In this document: positions 5,269-7,592 of the stretch, in pieces
Layout: each line of letters starts with the position of its first letter
How positions within the stretch are numbered: the first letter of the stretch is position 1
NCBI GenBank assembly: GCA_030593155.1
Contig: JAUVHT010000035.1
Coordinates: 1 to 7,592 of the forward strand
From: Candidatus Bathyarchaeota archaeon
GTDB lineage: Archaea > Thermoproteota > Bathyarchaeia > TCS64
Direction: 5' to 3'
Length of the DNA: 7,592 bases
Made by a program: the position numbers and the translations under genes
The notes under the pieces: generated by a model
The model's input: the letters and a program-made list of their open reading frames with translations, nothing else
The model's database searches: none
What the model was told of the DNA's origin: nothing

Positions 5269-6171
5269 TTACTGTTTCTTTTCTCGGGACCTCTTGAACA
5301 CCTTCTTCAGCCTGTCAACGAATCCGTCTTGTCCCTCCAGTTTGAGAACTTGATGTTTCTTCAGGTCATCCAATAGCTCCCTCTCTTCCTCCTCCCTCTT
5401 TGCCCTGTACTCCAGTATCTCCTGGAGGGAGTCCCCTCTCTGGCCCCTGAGGATGGCCCACAACAGGTCGACCTTTCGAGCCCTAGGTTTCTTCATCTTG
5501 AGTTTAGGCTTGCGCTTTTTCTTCTTAACGGGAGGCCTCTCCACCGTTTTTTCCACGGGGGGCAGCTCGGGGATCAGAGGCTCCGGTGGCTCTTCAACGA
5601 TCTGCTCCTCCGGCTCCATTTCTATGACCGGCTCATCCATCACGGGAGGCTCCTCCACGATGGGCTCCTCGACCTCCGCTTCCTCTTCAGTCACCGGTTC
5701 TTCCAGAACCGGCTCAGGTTCAGGCTCTGGCTCCTCGATCACGGGCTCTTCGACTTTTGGTGGGTTCTCCAATATATCCTTTAATTTGGGCGTAAGGTCC
5801 CGCACGACTTCGACCAAGACATCCCTATTGTCAAATTCCGAGAGATCGAGGGTCCCGATCTCCCCGTCATTGCGAAAAAATATCAGCGTGCCCTCGGGCG
5901 TGACGTGGGCACTTTCCACCACCCCCAGCTCGACAGGCAGAATCGAGGGCTCCACAGGGGCCCATTGCAAGAGTTGTGTGAGCTTCATCAGCACCCGGAA
6001 GAGGCTGGAGACGACCTGATCCTCATCGGATTTTAGGTCGAATAGGTGGCCCAGGTCCCCCCGCAGCTGGCTGAGGCTGGAGACGATCTCGTCTATCGGC
6101 GGGAGGCCCTCCGATGAGGCGTCGTGACTGAAGGCCAGGGCTTCCAAGTCCAGCCTGTCGGAGGAGCTCAC
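5269..6171 (-). CDS. Unrecognised protein with Glu/Pro-rich linker and basic patch, 300 residues
   Basis: I do not recognise this protein. Four parts are visible. An N-terminal region (1-135) has probable helices at about 24-70, a likely beta segment at 78-110 (HVTPEGTLIFFRNDGEIGTL) and another helix to 135. A linker (about 137-214) is dominated by Glu, Pro and Val, with EEP recurring at 141, 146, 157, 168, 173 and 193. A very basic stretch at 216-233 has 13 Lys/Arg in 18 residues. The C-terminal helical segment (234-300) is highly charged and ends in KRSREKKQ. There is no signal peptide or membrane segment. The layout suggests two folded ends joined by an extended acidic spacer, possibly with nucleic-acid or membrane-surface contact through the basic patch; this is inference only. 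The start is GTG at 6171, the first start after an in-frame TGA two codons upstream. A purine-rich GGGAGGGGGTG (6190-6180) could act as Shine-Dalgarno. Confidence 0.75.
   Translation of the reverse strand: MSSSDRLDLEALAFSHDASSEGLPPIDEIVSSLSQLRGDLGHLFDLKSDEDQVVSSLFRVLMKLTQLLQWAPVEPSILPVELGVVESAHVTPEGTLIFFRNDGEIGTLDLSEFDNRDVLVEVVRDLTPKLKDILENPPKVEEPVIEEPEPEPEPVLEEPVTEEEAEVEEPIVEEPPVMDEPVIEMEPEEQIVEEPPEPLIPELPPVEKTVERPPVKKKKRKPKLKMKKPRARKVDLLWAILRGQRGDSLQEILEYRAKREEEERELLDDLKKHQVLKLEGQDGFVDRLKKVFKRSREKKQ
5530..5763 (-). repeat. Low-complexity Glu/Pro-coding tract inside the 300-residue protein
   Basis: Imperfect repeats of codons for Glu-Glu-Pro and Glu-Pro encode the acidic linker. Spacing between EEP units is irregular (5, 11, 11, 5 and 20 residues), so it is a degenerate low-complexity region and not an exact tandem repeat. 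It creates a long Ser/Gly-rich open frame on the plus strand, which I take to be non-coding. Confidence 0.7.
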
Positions 6172-6196
6172 TCCTCACACACCCCCTCCCAAGACT

Positions 6197-6206
6197 CGAT
6201 TATACG
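6197..6206 (-). promoter_or_regulatory. Candidate TATA element for the Glu/Pro-rich protein gene
   Basis: The minus strand reads CGTATAATCG, centred about 30 bp before the GTG at 6171. Transcription would begin near 6176, giving an almost leaderless mRNA. The core is flanked by 4-bp inverted arms (CTCG at 6195-6198, CGAG at 6205-6208). Confidence 0.4.
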
Positions 6207-6360
6207 AGGCTCGTCTCCATTGGACCCCATCGACCTTCTCATCTCTAACCCTTGCAGTCGGTGTCACCCGATCAGGACGTTACCTGCGTATTGTGCTTGC
6301 TTCGATGATTAGAAATCCATTTGTGTGTGGGGGTTTCCTACGCCCGTTATCCGACGGCTC

Positions 6361-6384
6361 TTCCGATCCAATGTGGGATCGGGA
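6361..6384. promoter_or_regulatory. Inverted repeat, candidate operator upstream of the deiminase-like gene
   Basis: CCGATCC (6363-6369) and GGATCGG (6376-6382) are perfect inverted arms around the 6-bp spacer AATGTG. As RNA, the stem could grow by a G-U and an A-U pair to 9 bp (6361-6384). It ends about 17 bp before the TATA element at 6400, a position where archaeal activators or repressors often bind. No regulator gene is nearby. Confidence 0.45.
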
Positions 6385-6399
6385 AATGAGTCGACTACG

Positions 6400-6408
6400 T
6401 TTTTTATA
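6400..6408 (+). promoter_or_regulatory. TATA element for the deiminase-like gene
   Basis: TTTTTTATA is a good archaeal TATA match. Transcription about 25 bp downstream would begin near 6429-6432. This excludes the TTG at 6411 and the ATG at 6417 as starts and points to GTG 6438 or ATG 6441 with a leader of about 10 nt. Confidence 0.6.
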
Positions 6409-6410
6409 CG

Positions 6411-7523
6411 TTGAACATGCAGTGTAGGGTGGTTATTGTGATGAGGGGAGCTGTACGAAAGGAGAAGGACCCAGCGGAAGAACTACACGACATGTACAAG
6501 ACGTACCACCCGCAGATCCTCTCCGAGTTCGAGGAGGAAATGCCCAAGTACTGGGGCAGGAGGTGGCGAGCGAACACCACCATCGGCAAGCTCAGGATGG
6601 TGCTCCTCCACCGCCCCGGGAAAGAGTTCCTCACGGTGGGGAAGCCGACACCGTGGCCGCCCCACGGCGACTCCCTGGCGGCCTGGAGGATGTCCTTCAA
6701 GCCCGACCTCGACGAGCTCATAGAGCACCACGAGAACATGGCCAAAGCCTACAGGGACGAAGGCGTCGAGGTTGTGATCCGGAAGCCCGACCCCTTTGAC
6801 CCCCCCTACCAGGTGAAGGCCATCTACACCGACGACGTCGCCCACGCCGCCGCCTACGGCCACATCATCCTCCGCATGTACGACTACATCCGCAAGGGAG
6901 AGGAAGTCCCCACGTTCCAGACCCTAGCGGAAGTCGGCTGCCCCGTCGTGGGCATGATCACCGGAAACGGCATGGTGGAGGGGGGACCGGTGGGCTGGCT
7001 CGACGAGAAGCACCTCATCATCGAGGTCCACTACCCGAGGGCGAACACCAGCGACCCCGGTGTAATGAGGGCAAACGAATCAGGCCACATGCAGTACGCC
7101 CGGATCGTCAAGCAGCAGGACCCAGATGTGGACATCCGGATCAGCCCGGGCTACGGTACCCGGCAGGGAACCATCCACTACTCGATGATCGACAGGCACA
7201 CCTCCGTCGGCGACCCAAAGTATCTAGACCCCTACCTGGCGGCCTGGATGAGGGCCGAGATGGACTGGAACTTCATCGTGCCCCCAGACGAGCTCATGAA
7301 CATCGACACCCGGGGCTTCAAGAAGGGCCCGGACACCGGCGTCGTCCTTGAGCCCATGAAGGTCCTGGTGCCCACCGGGAGCCCGAAGAACACCAAGTGG
7401 CTGGAGAGCATCGGCGTCGAGGTAGTGGAGGTAGAGTGCTCCAGCCTGGTCCGACCGAGGAACAGCGGCTCCATCCACTGCTGCGCCGGAAGCCTCATCA
7501 GAGACCCGGAGCCCGCCGACTAA
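6411..7523 (+). CDS. Arginine deiminase / amidinotransferase superfamily protein with divergent active-site motifs
   Basis: The longest frame is 370 residues from TTG 6411. The TATA position makes ATG 6441 (residue 11, 360 residues) the more likely start, with GGGTGG at 6427-6432 a possible Shine-Dalgarno. Superfamily landmarks appear in order. The opening strand is LRMVLLHRPGKEF (61-73). YTDDVAHAAAYG (139-150) stands where relatives have F/Y-x-RD. GNGMVEGGPVGWL (185-197) corresponds to the usual EGGD motif with E190 kept. GTIHYSM (253-259) corresponds to the catalytic His-x-Asp segment (H256). SGSIHCCAG (352-360) carries the C-terminal His-Cys motif, with C357 the likely nucleophile and C358 beside it. 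Known members hydrolyse or transfer the guanidino group of arginine or methylated arginines through a Cys-amidino intermediate. Here EGGD reads EGGP and HLD reads HYS, so the substrate or even the activity may differ. No arginine-deiminase pathway partners (OTC, carbamate kinase) are in the window. Cytosolic. Confidence 0.82.
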   Translation: MNMQCRVVIVMRGAVRKEKDPAEELHDMYKTYHPQILSEFEEEMPKYWGRRWRANTTIGKLRMVLLHRPGKEFLTVGKPTPWPPHGDSLAAWRMSFKPDLDELIEHHENMAKAYRDEGVEVVIRKPDPFDPPYQVKAIYTDDVAHAAAYGHIILRMYDYIRKGEEVPTFQTLAEVGCPVVGMITGNGMVEGGPVGWLDEKHLIIEVHYPRANTSDPGVMRANESGHMQYARIVKQQDPDVDIRISPGYGTRQGTIHYSMIDRHTSVGDPKYLDPYLAAWMRAEMDWNFIVPPDELMNIDTRGFKKGPDTGVVLEPMKVLVPTGSPKNTKWLESIGVEVVEVECSSLVRPRNSGSIHCCAGSLIRDPEPAD

Positions 7524-7524
7524 C

Positions 7525-7543
7525 CCTTTTTTCCTCTTCTCTC
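7525..7543 (+). terminator. T-run terminator after the deiminase-like gene
   Basis: Directly after the TAA stop, the strand reads CCTTTTTTCCTCTTCTCTC, a six-T run followed by a pyrimidine tract. This is typical of hairpin-free archaeal intrinsic termination. The remaining bases to the window end (7544-7592) show no gene that I can support. Confidence 0.6.
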
Positions 7544-7592
7544 TCACCCCTCGCCTTAGCTCCGACCAGCTTAAGAGGAGACTGGAGAGAGT

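Larger units (their letters stand above)
6172..6410. other. Divergent intergenic region between the Glu/Pro-rich protein gene and the deiminase-like gene
   Basis: These 239 bp hold candidate promoters for both flanking genes and a 20-bp inverted repeat near the plus-strand promoter. The middle (about 6215-6355) shows no convincing open frame, tRNA or C/D-box RNA pattern. It could include untranslated leader or further regulatory DNA. Confidence 0.6.

Noticed and set aside
5453..6019. 188-codon Ser/Gly/Thr-rich plus-strand frame opposite the Glu/Pro-rich gene
   Set aside because: It is the antisense of GAG/GAA/CCN codons. The minus frame has a plausible layout with start, promoter and Shine-Dalgarno, and this frame has no start signals.
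6290..6330. Possible C/D-box small RNA (CGATGAT near 6304)
   Set aside because: The box C match is incomplete and no box D (CTGA) or C'/D' pair is found at a suitable distance.
7538..7592. Inverted repeat between TCTCTC (7538-7543) and GAGAGA (7585-7590)
   Set aside because: Only 6 bp of simple dinucleotide repeat with a loop of about 40 nt, easily expected by chance.
1..7592. CRISPR array, transposase, integrase, phage or toxin-antitoxin genes
   Set aside because: No regularly spaced repeats, terminal inverted repeats with a transposase, or recognisable mobile-element or defence proteins were found on either strand.

Overview
The window looks like chromosomal DNA of an archaeon. It is moderately GC-rich, with G/C-biased third codon positions and frequent AGG arginine codons. 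Most genes have a T/A-rich TATA-like element about 25-40 bp before the likely start codon. Several of these spacings would give leaderless or very short-leader transcripts, and pyrimidine/T-run stretches resembling archaeal terminators follow some genes. The promoter style and gene content would fit a peptide- or amino-acid-using TACK lineage such as Bathyarchaeia, but that placement is an inference and not proven here. I see no RNA genes, insertion sequences, CRISPR arrays or phage genes.

Layout from left to right. A RidA-family (YjgF/YER057c/UK114) gene on the minus strand is cut by the left edge (1-380). It diverges from a plus-strand MFS transporter (453-1661; real start probably 486). 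Three more plus-strand genes follow, each with its own TATA-like element. They encode a cysteine-rich iron-sulfur protein with a C-terminal ferredoxin domain (1682-2356), a conserved 180-residue protein of unknown function (2440-2982), and an M20-family amidohydrolase of the AbgB type (3038-4477). A short convergent intergenic region with T-runs on both strands separates them from two minus-strand genes. These are an UPF0173-like metallo-beta-lactamase-fold hydrolase (4550-5185) and an unrecognised 300-residue protein with an acidic Glu/Pro-rich linker and a very basic patch (5269-6171). A 239-bp divergent intergenic region with a 20-bp inverted repeat follows. The last gene is a plus-strand member of the arginine deiminase / amidinotransferase superfamily (6411-7523; real start probably 6441) that ends in a T-run terminator.

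Taken together, the metabolic genes suggest use or repair of nitrogen compounds. The M20 enzyme cleaves amide bonds, the deiminase-like protein belongs to a superfamily acting on guanidino compounds, RidA deaminates reactive imines/enamines, and the MFS protein could move a small molecule. Strands alternate and promoters look separate, so this is a loose neighbourhood and not one operon. The least conventional items are the ferredoxin domain that lacks one cluster cysteine, the clustered CxCCxCCC motif in the same protein, the altered active-site motifs of the deiminase-like enzyme, and the unrecognised Glu/Pro-rich protein.
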